Part shown: positions 42,267 to 50,868 of the stretch, one piece after another | Numbering within the stretch: the stretch's first letter is position 1 | Layout: the number at the start of each line of letters is the position of its first letter | Origin: Alphaproteobacteria bacterium | GTDB taxonomy: Bacteria; Pseudomonadota; Alphaproteobacteria; Rhodobacterales; Rhodobacteraceae | Length of the DNA: 64,000 bases | NCBI GenBank assembly: GCA_030426685.1 | Contig: JAUHYC010000004.1 | Span: 109,403 to 173,402, forward strand | Direction of reading: 5' to 3' | The notes under the pieces: generated by a model | Database searches by the model: none | What the model saw: only the letters and a program-made list of their open reading frames with translations | What the model was told of the DNA's origin: nothing | Position numbers and translations under genes: made by a program

Positions 42267-42932
42267 TCAGTAATCGGACACCAGCAGAAAATCAGGTGCT
42301 GCGTCTTCCTCGATCGTGGCAAAACGCGGGATCGGGTCTTCGAACACATTGTCTGTCCGGTCGTCATTGACGGTTGAGACCTCTCCGATCAGACAATCGC
42401 CCTGTTCCGCCCAGAAGGCGTGCCATATACCGGGCATCAGGGTGACGCTCTGACCCGGTTTCAGGCGCAGCAATTCGCGTGGTCTGACGGTAACAGGGCA
42501 GCCATCGCTGGGCACCACGACAGGTGTTTCCCGGTCGGTGCCACCTTCTGAGTCCGAGGCATAAATCTCCATCACCAGATCACCACCGCCGCGGTTGATG
42601 ATGTCCTCGGCCTTCAGGATGTGGCGGTGCATTGGTGACAGTTGGTGTTCGCGCGAAATCAGCAGCTTTTCAGCATAGAGCATGCCGCGCCCTTGGCTCA
42701 GATCATTCACATCCCCGTTGCGCAGGGTGAACAGGAACAGGCCCAGCTCATCAAAACGACCCTGTCCATAGTCGGTGATATCCCATCCCAGACCCCGTTC
42801 GCGGATACCTGCAGCCTTGTCGCTGCGCATCTCATCCGGCGACCAGTCTGCAAAGGGCGGCAGAACGGAACCGAAAGAGTAGATAAAGGCCTGGGCCTCG
42901 GTTTTGATGCGGTTGATATCAGAGCGTTTCAT
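42267..42932 (-). CDS. D-lyxose/D-mannose isomerase family protein
   Basis: This is a 221-residue cupin-type sugar isomerase. The metal-binding cupin motif is seen in PMHRHILKAEDIINRGGGDLVMEIY and the second histidine in LMPGIWHAFWAE. The surrounding sequence (LGWDITDYGQGRFDELGLFLFTLRNG) fits the D-lyxose ketol-isomerase family, several members of which isomerise mannose to fructose. It is the last gene of the long galactoside operon, 12 bp after a fructokinase gene. Mannose to fructose to fructose-6-phosphate would be a coherent branch; this pairing is inference. Confidence 0.82.
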   Translation of the reverse strand: MKRSDINRIKTEAQAFIYSFGSVLPPFADWSPDEMRSDKAAGIRERGLGWDITDYGQGRFDELGLFLFTLRNGDVNDLSQGRGMLYAEKLLISREHQLSPMHRHILKAEDIINRGGGDLVMEIYASDSEGGTDRETPVVVPSDGCPVTVRPRELLRLKPGQSVTLMPGIWHAFWAEQGDCLIGEVSTVNDDRTDNVFEDPIPRFATIEEDAAPDFLLVSDY

Positions 42933-42944
42933 GTTCGTTGTCTA

Positions 42945-43871
42945 TCAAAGTTCATGCGCCCAGGGCGGATTCGCCCCGGCGCGGGATACGGTTATGGCAG
43001 CGACTTTCGCACCAAGTTCAAGTGCGGCGCGCAAATCGTCCGCTGGCAAGTCTCGCAGTGCAGGTTTGTTCAATTGCCCTGCGCGCTCAAGCTGGGCAAG
43101 CACACCTGCGTTGAACGTGTCGCCGGCACCAACGGTGTCGACAACTTCAACCTTCTGCACAGGGACAGAGACCTCGGAGCCATCGGCCAGATATCCTGTC
43201 GCGCCTTCGCTGCCTTTTGTTACGATCACTATTGCAGGCCCCGCTTGCAACAGCAGTGGAATTTTTTCGCCAAGGTTTTCTGGGCCGGGAATGATCCAAT
43301 CCAAATCTTCGTCCGAGACCTTGACGATATCGGCCTGCGCAATCATTCGGTTCAGCCGCGTGCGATATCGTGTCTGGTCTTGAATGAACCCAGGTCGGAT
43401 ATTCGGGTCCAGCATCACCGCGCGGGTTGATCCGTGTCGATCAAGTAGCGCCGCATAGGCGTCCGCGCAGGGTTCACAGGCCAGGCTGATCCCTCCTAGA
43501 TACAGTGCCGAAACGCCTTGCAACTGATCTGGCATATCCTCGGGCTGCAGCATCCGTCCAGCCGAGTTTTCATCGACAAAATTGTACGAGGCATGTCCAT
43601 CCTGCAATTGAACAAAAGCCAGTGTCGTGGGCCGGTCCGAGCGGATTACATGACTGGTGGATACATGGCTAATCTGCAGGGCGGCCGTCAGCTGTTCGCC
43701 GAACATATCCGTCGAAAGACCCGTCAGCAGACCGGTCTGCACATCCAGTCGCCCCAACGCGACCGCGGTATTGAAGATTGCGCCGCCGGAATGTGGTACA
43801 AAGCCATGTTCACCCGACACGGTGGGTGTGGGGATCATATCAATCAGAGCTTCTCCGCAACACAGGATCAT
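42945..43871 (-). CDS. PfkB-family sugar kinase, probable fructokinase
   Basis: This is a 308-residue ribokinase-fold enzyme. The N-terminal ILCCGEALIDMIP and SGGAIFNTAVALGRL match fructokinases. The anion hole and catalytic aspartate are in VDTVGAGDTFNAGVL, and DPNIRPGF precedes the substrate lid region. It would phosphorylate fructose (or a related ketose) with ATP. It is between the pseudo-glycosidase/glucokinase fusion (36-bp gap) and the isomerase gene (12-bp gap). Together they would bring glucose, mannose and fructose into central metabolism. Confidence 0.88.
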   Translation of the reverse strand: MILCCGEALIDMIPTPTVSGEHGFVPHSGGAIFNTAVALGRLDVQTGLLTGLSTDMFGEQLTAALQISHVSTSHVIRSDRPTTLAFVQLQDGHASYNFVDENSAGRMLQPEDMPDQLQGVSALYLGGISLACEPCADAYAALLDRHGSTRAVMLDPNIRPGFIQDQTRYRTRLNRMIAQADIVKVSDEDLDWIIPGPENLGEKIPLLLQAGPAIVIVTKGSEGATGYLADGSEVSVPVQKVEVVDTVGAGDTFNAGVLAQLERAGQLNKPALRDLPADDLRAALELGAKVAAITVSRAGANPPWAHEL

Positions 43872-43907
43872 CCTGCAGTCCTTCTATCTGACATCTGGGG
43901 TGTAATC

Positions 43908-45767
43908 TTAATGCGCGAGCGCATTCTTGCAGAAATTGTTAGCGCCAACAATGCCGAACTCGTCTTGCTCTGATACATAGAGGTTCATCCCCCGACGCAG
44001 CGTATCGAACCGCCCGCCGGCATTGAAGGCGCGTAAAAAGTCCTGCCCAAACAGCCAACGGTTCTTTTCCGCAACGCCGCCCACCAAAAACACCCCGCCC
44101 GTTGGGACAAGCGCCACCGCCAGATCACCCATAATCGCGCCAAGATGCTCGGTGAACATGCGTGCGGTCTTCACGGCGTAGGGGTCCGAGCCGTCCAGCG
44201 CATCTTGCAGGATATCTTTGGCTTGCCGCGCCGCCGTGTTGATCTGACCACCCGCCATGCCGATGGCCTGATACAGGATCGGCAGTCCGGTCCCGCTGAG
44301 AAACATTTCCGCTTCAAGCACGAGGCTGTCGTCAAAGAAACACTCGGGCGCGATGCGTCTTGCTACGTCGAAAACCTCGACCTCGTCATGGTGCCGGGGG
44401 GACAGGCCCATATGACCGCCTTCACCCGAAACGGTGTGAAAATGACCCTCGGAATAAAGCAGAGCCCCGACGCCCAGCCCGGTCCCCGGTCCGACGACCA
44501 ACCGTGTTCCCATAGGCGGTGAGGCCTCACCCTGAAGCACCTCGACATCAGCTTTGCCGATTTCGGCGACGGACCAGGCGGCGGCGGTGAAGTCGTTGAT
44601 CACAAAGGTATGGCGCGCACCGGTGGCGCGAGCAAGATCATCTTCGGACAGAATTAGGTTGGCATTGGTCAGACGGATGGTTCCGTTCTGCACCGGTCCG
44701 GCCCCAGCAGCGACAACAGCGCGCGGATCAGTGCCCACGTCATCTCGCAGATCATGCAGCGCAGCGCGTAGGTCGGTCAGAGTACCGGTCGGGTACTTGC
44801 GCAAATCGGTCAGTTCTCCGTTGGTAACAACACCCAGCCGCGTATTGGTGCCGCCGATATCTGCCACGAGGTTCCAATGTGCGTGCAGATTGCCCCGGGG
44901 TTGGATCCAGGGGGCTGGTTGTGGACCATCAGACAGAAGTGAGTGCAGGGATTCGACAAGGCCCACGTCCTCGGATTGTACGAATGCCGCCTGAACAGGA
45001 ATATCCTCGGCCAGCGCTTTGTGTACGATACTTAACGCTTGGTTCTGGTCCGGGATTGCCTCATCCGCCAGTGTCACAAATAGGGGCAGGTCTTTTGTGT
45101 GGTTCTGCAGGTCGCGCAGGGTTTTCGCGCCGCTTAGGTCGTGTACGCTCACACCACACCAATCAATCAGCTTGGCGATGGCCTCAAGGTCATCCTGCCA
45201 ACTTTCAGGAAGAAAGGCCGCCAACCTATCCAGCATCGTTGCAGGGTAGCGTCCGCTCAGCTGCACCTCCAGCATATCGGGGTTAGCATTGCCCAATTCG
45301 ATCCCAAGATTTGTCATGCCATAGCTACGCATCATCCGGATGGCGCAACCCCGCGCCAGAAGTTGATGGTGCAAACTACGGGTTTCGGTGCGGGGTTCAT
45401 CGCTGTCGGACGATAGCTCGCTCAGAGAAACGCTGAACAAGCGATCCCCAAATCGGGCTACAACGTGTTCGGCAAATTCGGCGAACCAACGCGCCATATC
45501 CCGATTTCGCCAACCGCCGCGATCTTCCAGAGCTTCAGGGGGCACCCTGTGATCCAGCACAAGACAGGGGCGGAGGCCAAGTTCGAGCAATCGATCAATC
45601 TGTTGCGCGTGGCCTTCCAGTACCTCGGGATCAAGTGTGCGACCGTCCGGCAGGGTGTCTGCCCAACGAATAACAAAGCGATGACAGTCGAGCCCGCGCA
45701 GTGATGGGGCAGGCTGTGCTGTGCCAAACAGAAAACCTTTGGGAAAGTCTGAGCGGGTATATTTCAT
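43908..45767 (-). CDS. Fusion of a degenerate GH1 domain with glucokinase
   Basis: This 619-residue protein has two parts. Residues ~1-290 are GH1-like: FPKGFLFGTAQPAPSLRG mirrors the GH1 N-terminal signature, followed by RFVIRWADTLPDGR and EALEDRGGWRNRDMARWFAEFAEHV. The acid/base motif is reduced to SLSEL (Glu117) and the nucleophile motif T-E-N-G is missing (VTLADEA). The barrel is also ~150 residues short, so it is probably not an active glycosidase. Residues ~300-619 are a Glk-type glucokinase: LVADIGGTNTRLGVV, FVINDFTAAAWSV, VGPGTGLGVGALL and VSGEGGHMGLSP. Glucokinase would act on glucose released from oligosaccharides. The GH1 remnant may bind sugar. The 72-bp gap upstream holds inverted repeats. 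Confidence 0.85.
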   Translation of the reverse strand: MKYTRSDFPKGFLFGTAQPAPSLRGLDCHRFVIRWADTLPDGRTLDPEVLEGHAQQIDRLLELGLRPCLVLDHRVPPEALEDRGGWRNRDMARWFAEFAEHVVARFGDRLFSVSLSELSSDSDEPRTETRSLHHQLLARGCAIRMMRSYGMTNLGIELGNANPDMLEVQLSGRYPATMLDRLAAFLPESWQDDLEAIAKLIDWCGVSVHDLSGAKTLRDLQNHTKDLPLFVTLADEAIPDQNQALSIVHKALAEDIPVQAAFVQSEDVGLVESLHSLLSDGPQPAPWIQPRGNLHAHWNLVADIGGTNTRLGVVTNGELTDLRKYPTGTLTDLRAALHDLRDDVGTDPRAVVAAGAGPVQNGTIRLTNANLILSEDDLARATGARHTFVINDFTAAAWSVAEIGKADVEVLQGEASPPMGTRLVVGPGTGLGVGALLYSEGHFHTVSGEGGHMGLSPRHHDEVEVFDVARRIAPECFFDDSLVLEAEMFLSGTGLPILYQAIGMAGGQINTAARQAKDILQDALDGSDPYAVKTARMFTEHLGAIMGDLAVALVPTGGVFLVGGVAEKNRWLFGQDFLRAFNAGGRFDTLRRGMNLYVSEQDEFGIVGANNFCKNALAH

Positions 45768-45805
45768 AGTCGCAACCTGATGGGCGTGGTCGATATCTCG
45801 CCACC

Positions 45806-45837
45806 TAACAGGTTATGTTAGCGTTATCTAGATTAAC
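45806..45837. promoter_or_regulatory. AT-rich inverted repeats in the gap before the glucokinase fusion
   Basis: In an otherwise overlapping operon this 72-bp gap (45768-45839) is the largest interruption in its 3' half. It holds TAAC-N7-GTTA (45806-45820) and GTTATCTAGATTAAC (45823-45837), whose core ATCTAGAT-like centre is near-palindromic. An internal promoter with an operator is possible. Confidence 0.3.
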
Positions 45838-45839
45838 GA

Positions 45840-47747
45840 TCAGTCCGGATTGCGTTTTCGGAACAAGACATCGCAGCCATTGATTTCGGCTCCCTCCCAA
45901 GTGACGGGGCTGGCGTAATAATTGATCAACACCTCGTGGGTTGCCGTTTCGCGGCGCCGCAAACCTTCGGGCATCGGAAATAGCTTCATCCCGGTTTGTC
46001 GCGCGGCCAGATCGATGATCCGGTTCCACAGCGTATCGTCTGGAAAACCACCCACATACCAGAGGCCATCCGTCCCCTTGAGAGCTGCCGCGCCATTGGT
46101 GAAGGACAGCACATCCGGCGCGCTGCCAGATAGATGTTCGGCCCAAACTGCGACTGCGCCGCCGCCCTGAACTGCACGGTTGGCTCCGGGGGGCAAGGTC
46201 TCGATCAGATCGACCGAACAGTCCAGCGCCGACAATCCCGGTCGACCTTGGTCAGGGATGCGGAATTCGGAGGTGATAGCGCCGGTTCGTGGCCCGAGAA
46301 TTACAAGCTTGGCCTTTGAAAGCTCTTGTTGCAGCGCATCCCCAATGCTCGCCAGTCCCGGTGCAAGGACCAGTGCGTATCCTTCAGGCACGGTGCCATT
46401 TGCCGACAAAATATCAACCGACAGCCCGGCCCGCCGCAATGCGCGATAGGCCGAGAATACCAGCCGGAAATAATCAAACCCAGCGCCCTGAGGCTGAGTA
46501 TTCCAAGCCCAATCCGAGGCATAATCGAACAGAATTGCAACCTGTGCCCGAGCGGGTTCGATGTCACCCAGCGCGGCCAGATCATCAGCGGTCTGTCGGG
46601 CCTCGGCCAGACCGGGCGCAGCCGATCCCCAGGGCGTCAACAGCCCGGAATGCATCTGTTCCTGACCGAACGGGGCCTGTCTCCAGCGGAAATAACTGAC
46701 AACCTCAGCCCCATGCGCGACCGCTTCCAGCGACCACAACCGCACCATGCCGGGCAGCGGGGCAGGGTTGTATGGGGCCCAGTTGACCGGGCCCGGTTGT
46801 TGTTCCATCACCCACCAACGCCCACGCCCGACCGAACGATAAAGGTCGTGATGAAACGCCTGCATGTCCGGGTCGCCCTGCTGCAGGAACATGGCTTTAT
46901 GCGCGTCATCGGCTTCAAGCCGATCCGATAGGAAGCCGATGGGATAGCTGTCCCACGTGGCGATATCGAGGTCTTTGCCAACTTCGAAGTGATCGAACTC
47001 CAGCACACGGCCCATATAGTTGTGCAAAAGCGGGGCATCCGTCAGCGGGCGCAATACGTCCACCTGAACCTTGTTGAACACCGCGACCCGATCCGAACTG
47101 AACCGGCGAAAGGCCAGTACATGCGCCGGATTCGGCTCGGTCACCGTCTGGTTCGGCAAGTCAATCTGGTCAAACCCATTGTACTCCATGGCCCAGAATA
47201 CATTACCCCACGCGTCGTTCAGGGCCTGAATCGAGCCGTAACGTTTCGCCAGCCAACGCCGGAATGCCTGCAGTGCAGCTTGGCTGTAACTGATGGTGGT
47301 GTCATGGCAGCCATACTCATTGTCGATTTGCCACGCCGCAATATGAGGGTTCTGCCCATAACGCTCGCCCATGATCTGCGCGATCCGTGCACATTCATCG
47401 GTATATCCCTGATGGCTGAAACAGTAGTGTCGGCGAGAGCCGAACTTGCGTGGCTGCTCCTGCGCATCGACTGCCAACATATCGGGGTGTTTGTCGAGCA
47501 TCCACCGGGGCGGTGTCGCAGTGGGTGTGCCCAATACAACCTTCAGCCCGGCAGACCCAAGCGTTTCAATGGCTCGATCCAGCCAGTCAAATTGCAAAAC
47601 ACCTGGCGTCGGTTCCATACGACTCCAGGCGAATTCACCGATGCGGACCCAGGTAAGCCCGGCTGCGATCATACGCTCCGCGTCTTCGGCCCACTGCGTT
47701 TCTGGCCAGTGTTCCGGATAGTAGCATACGCCAAGTTCGGGCTTCAT
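45840..47747 (-). CDS. Beta-galactosidase, GH42 family
   Basis: This is a 635-residue GH42 enzyme: LGVCYYPEHWPETQWAEDAERM at the N-terminus, acid/base Glu in AWQIDNEYGCHDT, and nucleophile Glu in WWVMEQQPGPVNWAPYNP. The TIM barrel is followed by a trimerisation domain and a short C-terminal beta domain. There is no signal peptide, so it works on imported oligosaccharides in the cytoplasm, releasing galactose from beta-galactosides. Its start overlaps the lactonase stop by four bases (ATGA-type coupling). Together with the GH4 enzyme upstream it gives the operon both alpha- and beta-galactoside cleavage. Confidence 0.93.
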   Translation of the reverse strand: MKPELGVCYYPEHWPETQWAEDAERMIAAGLTWVRIGEFAWSRMEPTPGVLQFDWLDRAIETLGSAGLKVVLGTPTATPPRWMLDKHPDMLAVDAQEQPRKFGSRRHYCFSHQGYTDECARIAQIMGERYGQNPHIAAWQIDNEYGCHDTTISYSQAALQAFRRWLAKRYGSIQALNDAWGNVFWAMEYNGFDQIDLPNQTVTEPNPAHVLAFRRFSSDRVAVFNKVQVDVLRPLTDAPLLHNYMGRVLEFDHFEVGKDLDIATWDSYPIGFLSDRLEADDAHKAMFLQQGDPDMQAFHHDLYRSVGRGRWWVMEQQPGPVNWAPYNPAPLPGMVRLWSLEAVAHGAEVVSYFRWRQAPFGQEQMHSGLLTPWGSAAPGLAEARQTADDLAALGDIEPARAQVAILFDYASDWAWNTQPQGAGFDYFRLVFSAYRALRRAGLSVDILSANGTVPEGYALVLAPGLASIGDALQQELSKAKLVILGPRTGAITSEFRIPDQGRPGLSALDCSVDLIETLPPGANRAVQGGGAVAVWAEHLSGSAPDVLSFTNGAAALKGTDGLWYVGGFPDDTLWNRIIDLAARQTGMKLFPMPEGLRRRETATHEVLINYYASPVTWEGAEINGCDVLFRKRNPD

Positions 47748-48604
47748 AAGATAACTCTGTGTTCCGCCTGCCCTTGCCCCGCGTGAGCGGCGGCGAGGGT
47801 CATGCCATTGGTTGGATTGGATTGAACTGTGTCGGCGTCCAGACCCTGACGCGCCGAAGTGCAGAACAGCGTGGTCAGGTCATCCCCACCGAAAGCAGGG
47901 CAGGAGGTGTGAACGGCGTCAAACGTCACCGCCTTTATAAATTGCCCGTTCGGGTCATAAGCGACAACCCGGCCTGCGCCCCATAGGGCGATCCAGATGT
48001 TGCCGCTGGAATCCACGACCGCGCCATCCGGGTTCAAGCTGTCTTGGCTGAGGTCGATGATTACGGTTGCGTCCCCGTCTGGCCACCCTGTCTGCGGGTT
48101 CAGTGGCCAACACATGACCTGTTTGGTGACAGTGTCGCAAAAATAGCCGCATGACCGGTCCGGAGCAAAACAGATCGCATTCGAGATGGTCACGTCTGAT
48201 ACAAGTTGCCTCAGCTCGCCCTGCCAATATCGATAGATTGCCCCTGCGCCGGGTTCTGCGTTTCTGCCCATCGTACCGATCCAGAATCCACCCCACGGAT
48301 CAGCGCGCCCATCATTCGAGCGGGTCACCGGGTTGTCCGCTTCTAGCGGTGTGACCAGTTCCTTCGTGCCGTTTTCCAGCCCGAACCGCCATAACCCGGT
48401 TTCCGAAGCGATCAGCAAGGTGTCACGGTCGATCCAGCCTGCGGCTGAGACATGCTCGTCAAACTGCCAGACATGCGCGTCGTTACCCGCACGTGACATC
48501 AGGCGTTTGGCGATGATGTCGAACCAGAACAATTGCCGCCGCTCCGGGTGCCACAACGGCCCTTCACCCAATTCACAGGGGCGGTCGTCAAAGACGGCGC
48601 TCAT
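47744..48604 (-). CDS. SMP-30/gluconolactonase-family sugar lactonase
   Basis: This is a 286-residue six-bladed beta-propeller of the SMP-30 family. The metal-ligand motifs are CELGEGPLWHP (Glu), TRSNDGRADPWGGFWIGTMG (Asn/Asp), ISNAICFAPD (Asn) and NPDGAVVDSSGNIWIALWG (Asp). It would hydrolyse D-galactono-lactone made by the SDR dehydrogenase to galactonate. It overlaps both neighbours by four bases, in the middle of the De Ley-Doudoroff genes. Related arabino- or gluconolactones are possible additional substrates. Confidence 0.9.
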   Translation of the reverse strand: MSAVFDDRPCELGEGPLWHPERRQLFWFDIIAKRLMSRAGNDAHVWQFDEHVSAAGWIDRDTLLIASETGLWRFGLENGTKELVTPLEADNPVTRSNDGRADPWGGFWIGTMGRNAEPGAGAIYRYWQGELRQLVSDVTISNAICFAPDRSCGYFCDTVTKQVMCWPLNPQTGWPDGDATVIIDLSQDSLNPDGAVVDSSGNIWIALWGAGRVVAYDPNGQFIKAVTFDAVHTSCPAFGGDDLTTLFCTSARQGLDADTVQSNPTNGMTLAAAHAGQGQAEHRVIL

Positions 48605-49206
48605 CCTGCAGCCTCATCAAAGGCGGCCACAATCCGGCGGGCGTGGTCGCCGATTTCGTCGACCGGCAAACCCGGCTTATAGAGAGCCGAGCCGATTCCG
48701 AACCCATCCGCGCTGGCCTTGATCCATGTGTCGAAATTCTCGGGTCCCGCGCCGCCGACGGCATAGACCTGCGTGCCTGAGGGAAGGATCGCGCGCATCG
48801 CGGCAAGCCCCGAGGGACCGGCCATCGAGCCGGGAAACAACTTCAATCCGGTCGCGCCCGCGTTGAGCGCGGCAAAGGCTTCTGTGGGTGTGAAAACACC
48901 CGGCCAGCTTTCCAGATCTAATGAGCGGGTATGTGAGACTACATCCACGTCGCAATTGGGGGAAACGATTAAGCGGCCTCCGACACCCGCCACGGCGTCG
49001 ACTTCGTCGGACCTCAGAACGGTTCCCGCACCGATCAGCGCATTGTCGCCAAACTCGCGAACCAGAATGCCAATGCTTTCCAGCGGGTCAGGAGAGTTCA
49101 GCGGAACCTCGATCCTGTCAATCCCGGCTTCGATCAGCGCACGCCCGACCGGCGCGGCTTCGGGCGGTGTCAGACCACGCAGGATGGCGATGATTGGACG
49201 GCTCAT
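48601..49206 (-). CDS. dgoA: 2-dehydro-3-deoxy-6-phosphogalactonate aldolase
   Basis: This is a 201-residue class I aldolase of the KDPG/KDPGal family. The substrate/catalytic motif PIIAILRGLTPPEA is at the N-terminus, with GAGTVLRSDEV and the Schiff-base lysine in GATGLKLFPGSMAGP. VYAVGGAGPENFDTWIKASADGFGIGSALY forms the phosphate site; ILRG is typical of the galactonate enzyme. It splits KDPGal into pyruvate and glyceraldehyde-3-phosphate, the last step of the pathway. It overlaps DgoK and the lactonase by four bases each. Confidence 0.92.
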   Translation of the reverse strand: MSRPIIAILRGLTPPEAAPVGRALIEAGIDRIEVPLNSPDPLESIGILVREFGDNALIGAGTVLRSDEVDAVAGVGGRLIVSPNCDVDVVSHTRSLDLESWPGVFTPTEAFAALNAGATGLKLFPGSMAGPSGLAAMRAILPSGTQVYAVGGAGPENFDTWIKASADGFGIGSALYKPGLPVDEIGDHARRIVAAFDEAAG

Positions 49207-50096
49207 GCGGTTTGCCTCGTCAGGGTTCGGGCCTGCAAAAGTCCCGTAAGCGTTGCGGTGGTGGCGTCCACGGTTTCGACCATGCCACCTTGCTGTTTCA
49301 GAGCGGTGGCATACACGCCCGACAGACCTTCCGAACCAATGATCGCCAGTTGCTGGCCCAGCCAGTAGGGCCGGGAGGCCGCGAGTTCGGCGCCGATCAG
49401 CAGGCCTGATAGGCGCGCACGGGCGACGGCCTTGCTCTGCCCATGCAACAGGTCTGCCGCACGCAGGCCAAATAGCCGCGCCGCCAGTTGCTCGGGCTTT
49501 GACAACGCGTCAGCCACGGCCTCGCTGAAGCTGTCCTCGTCCCACCCATCGTCAACCGAATGTCGCAAGACCGATTGACCACGCAGCAGTTCAAACAGTT
49601 CACCTGTCATGAAAGTGCGAAAGCTGATGACCTCTCCGGCGCTGATCTGTGCCCACTTCGTATGAGTTCCGGGCAGGCAAATCACACCGTCCCAATGGGG
49701 ACGCGGGGCCAGAAAGCCCGCAATCTGGGTTTCCTCACCTCGCATCACATCCGCAGGGATGGTTTGTTTCAGTCCGGGAACGACAAAGGCGCGAATACGC
49801 CGGTCGGTACCAGGAACGCGGATCGGGGCCGAGGGGATCGGGGTCGACGGAACGGCATTATAGGGTGCTTCGACCCAACCCTGGCGCGCGCCAACCATGC
49901 CACAGGCGATCAGGTCGACTGGTGCTGCGGGTAGCCAGGGTTCGATCAGAGCCATCAGGGCGGCCTGAAAGTCGCCACCCGCGGTTTTGGACATGCCGTC
50001 CTGCGATTGTGCCTCTGCCACGACGGCGCTGCCCTGCATGGCCCAGGCTCTTAAGTGGGATGTTCCCCAGTCAACCGCGATCCAGTCCGTGTTCAT
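49203..50096 (-). CDS. dgoK: 2-dehydro-3-deoxygalactonokinase
   Basis: This 297-residue kinase has WIAVDWGTSHLRAWAM at the N-terminus (phosphate-binding loop of the family), ACGMVGARQGWVEAPY, and LPGTHTKWAQISAGEVISFRTFMTGELFELL. It matches DgoK in length and motif order. It phosphorylates 2-keto-3-deoxygalactonate for DgoA. The start is four bases after the SDR stop and the end overlaps the aldolase start, so the aldolase and kinase are made together. Confidence 0.92.
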   Translation of the reverse strand: MNTDWIAVDWGTSHLRAWAMQGSAVVAEAQSQDGMSKTAGGDFQAALMALIEPWLPAAPVDLIACGMVGARQGWVEAPYNAVPSTPIPSAPIRVPGTDRRIRAFVVPGLKQTIPADVMRGEETQIAGFLAPRPHWDGVICLPGTHTKWAQISAGEVISFRTFMTGELFELLRGQSVLRHSVDDGWDEDSFSEAVADALSKPEQLAARLFGLRAADLLHGQSKAVARARLSGLLIGAELAASRPYWLGQQLAIIGSEGLSGVYATALKQQGGMVETVDATTATLTGLLQARTLTRQTA

Positions 50097-50100
50097 GTTG

Positions 50101-50868
50101 TCATCCCGTTGTCACCACGCCGCCATCGACCACCATGCACTGGCCGGTCATTGCATGGCTGGCGTTTGACGCAAGAAAGAGCGTCGGCGCAACAATGTCT
50201 TCGGGTTTCAGGTGTTCTTTCAGGCATTGCCGCTCCAGATGTGCCGCCAGATCTTCGGGTGTGGCCCACATATCAAGCTGTTTCTGCGTCAACACCCAGC
50301 CGGGTGCGAGCGCGTTGACCCGAATGTTTTGTGGCCCAAGCTCGCGCGCGAGCGAGCGGGTCATGCCCGTAATTCCGGCGTTCGAAGTTGTATAGATCGG
50401 ATAGCCCGAGTTGCCCATGAGATAGCTGATCGAGCTGAAATTGACGATGGAACCGCCTTTGTTGCCCATCTGCCGTGCGGCTTCCTGACAGGCGAAGAAG
50501 TAGGCTTTGAGATTGACCTCAATCATCCAGTCCCAGAATTCGGTTGTGGTTTCCGCAAGCGAATGGCGCTGATCATTTGCGGCGTTATTGATGAGTACGC
50601 TCAACGGCCCGTGCGCCTCAGCCGCATTCGCCATCGTGGCATGCAGCAATTCGGTGTCCGTCATGTCACCCTGCATGAAGAGCGGTGCACGGCCATGCTT
50701 GTCGCGCATCTCTTCGACAAATCCGCTGGCATCCGAGCGGCCAATGAAAGCTACGTTGGCACCTTGGGCCATAAAACCATCGGTCAACGCCGCGCCGACG
50801 CCCGAGCCGCCACCGGTGATATAGACCGATGCACCGTTGAGATCGTGGAAAGTGGCGGGTTGGGTCAT
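50101..50868 (-). CDS. SDR sugar dehydrogenase (probable galactose 1-dehydrogenase), catalytic Lys replaced
   Basis: This 255-residue short-chain dehydrogenase has cofactor loop TGGGSGVGAAL, NNAA, catalytic Ser in NFSSISYLMG and Tyr in YPIYTTSNAGITG. The usual Y-x3-K is Y-TTS-N here, and the DNA (TCG AAC) confirms asparagine. The C-terminal half (PEDLAAHLERQCLKEHLKPEDIVAP) resembles Caulobacter-type xylose and related aldose 1-dehydrogenases. By position it should oxidise D-galactose to the lactone. Its start overlaps the dehydratase stop by one base. Without the lysine the proton relay must differ, or the enzyme is impaired. Confidence 0.85.
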   Translation of the reverse strand: MTQPATFHDLNGASVYITGGGSGVGAALTDGFMAQGANVAFIGRSDASGFVEEMRDKHGRAPLFMQGDMTDTELLHATMANAAEAHGPLSVLINNAANDQRHSLAETTTEFWDWMIEVNLKAYFFACQEAARQMGNKGGSIVNFSSISYLMGNSGYPIYTTSNAGITGMTRSLARELGPQNIRVNALAPGWVLTQKQLDMWATPEDLAAHLERQCLKEHLKPEDIVAPTLFLASNASHAMTGQCMVVDGGVVTTG

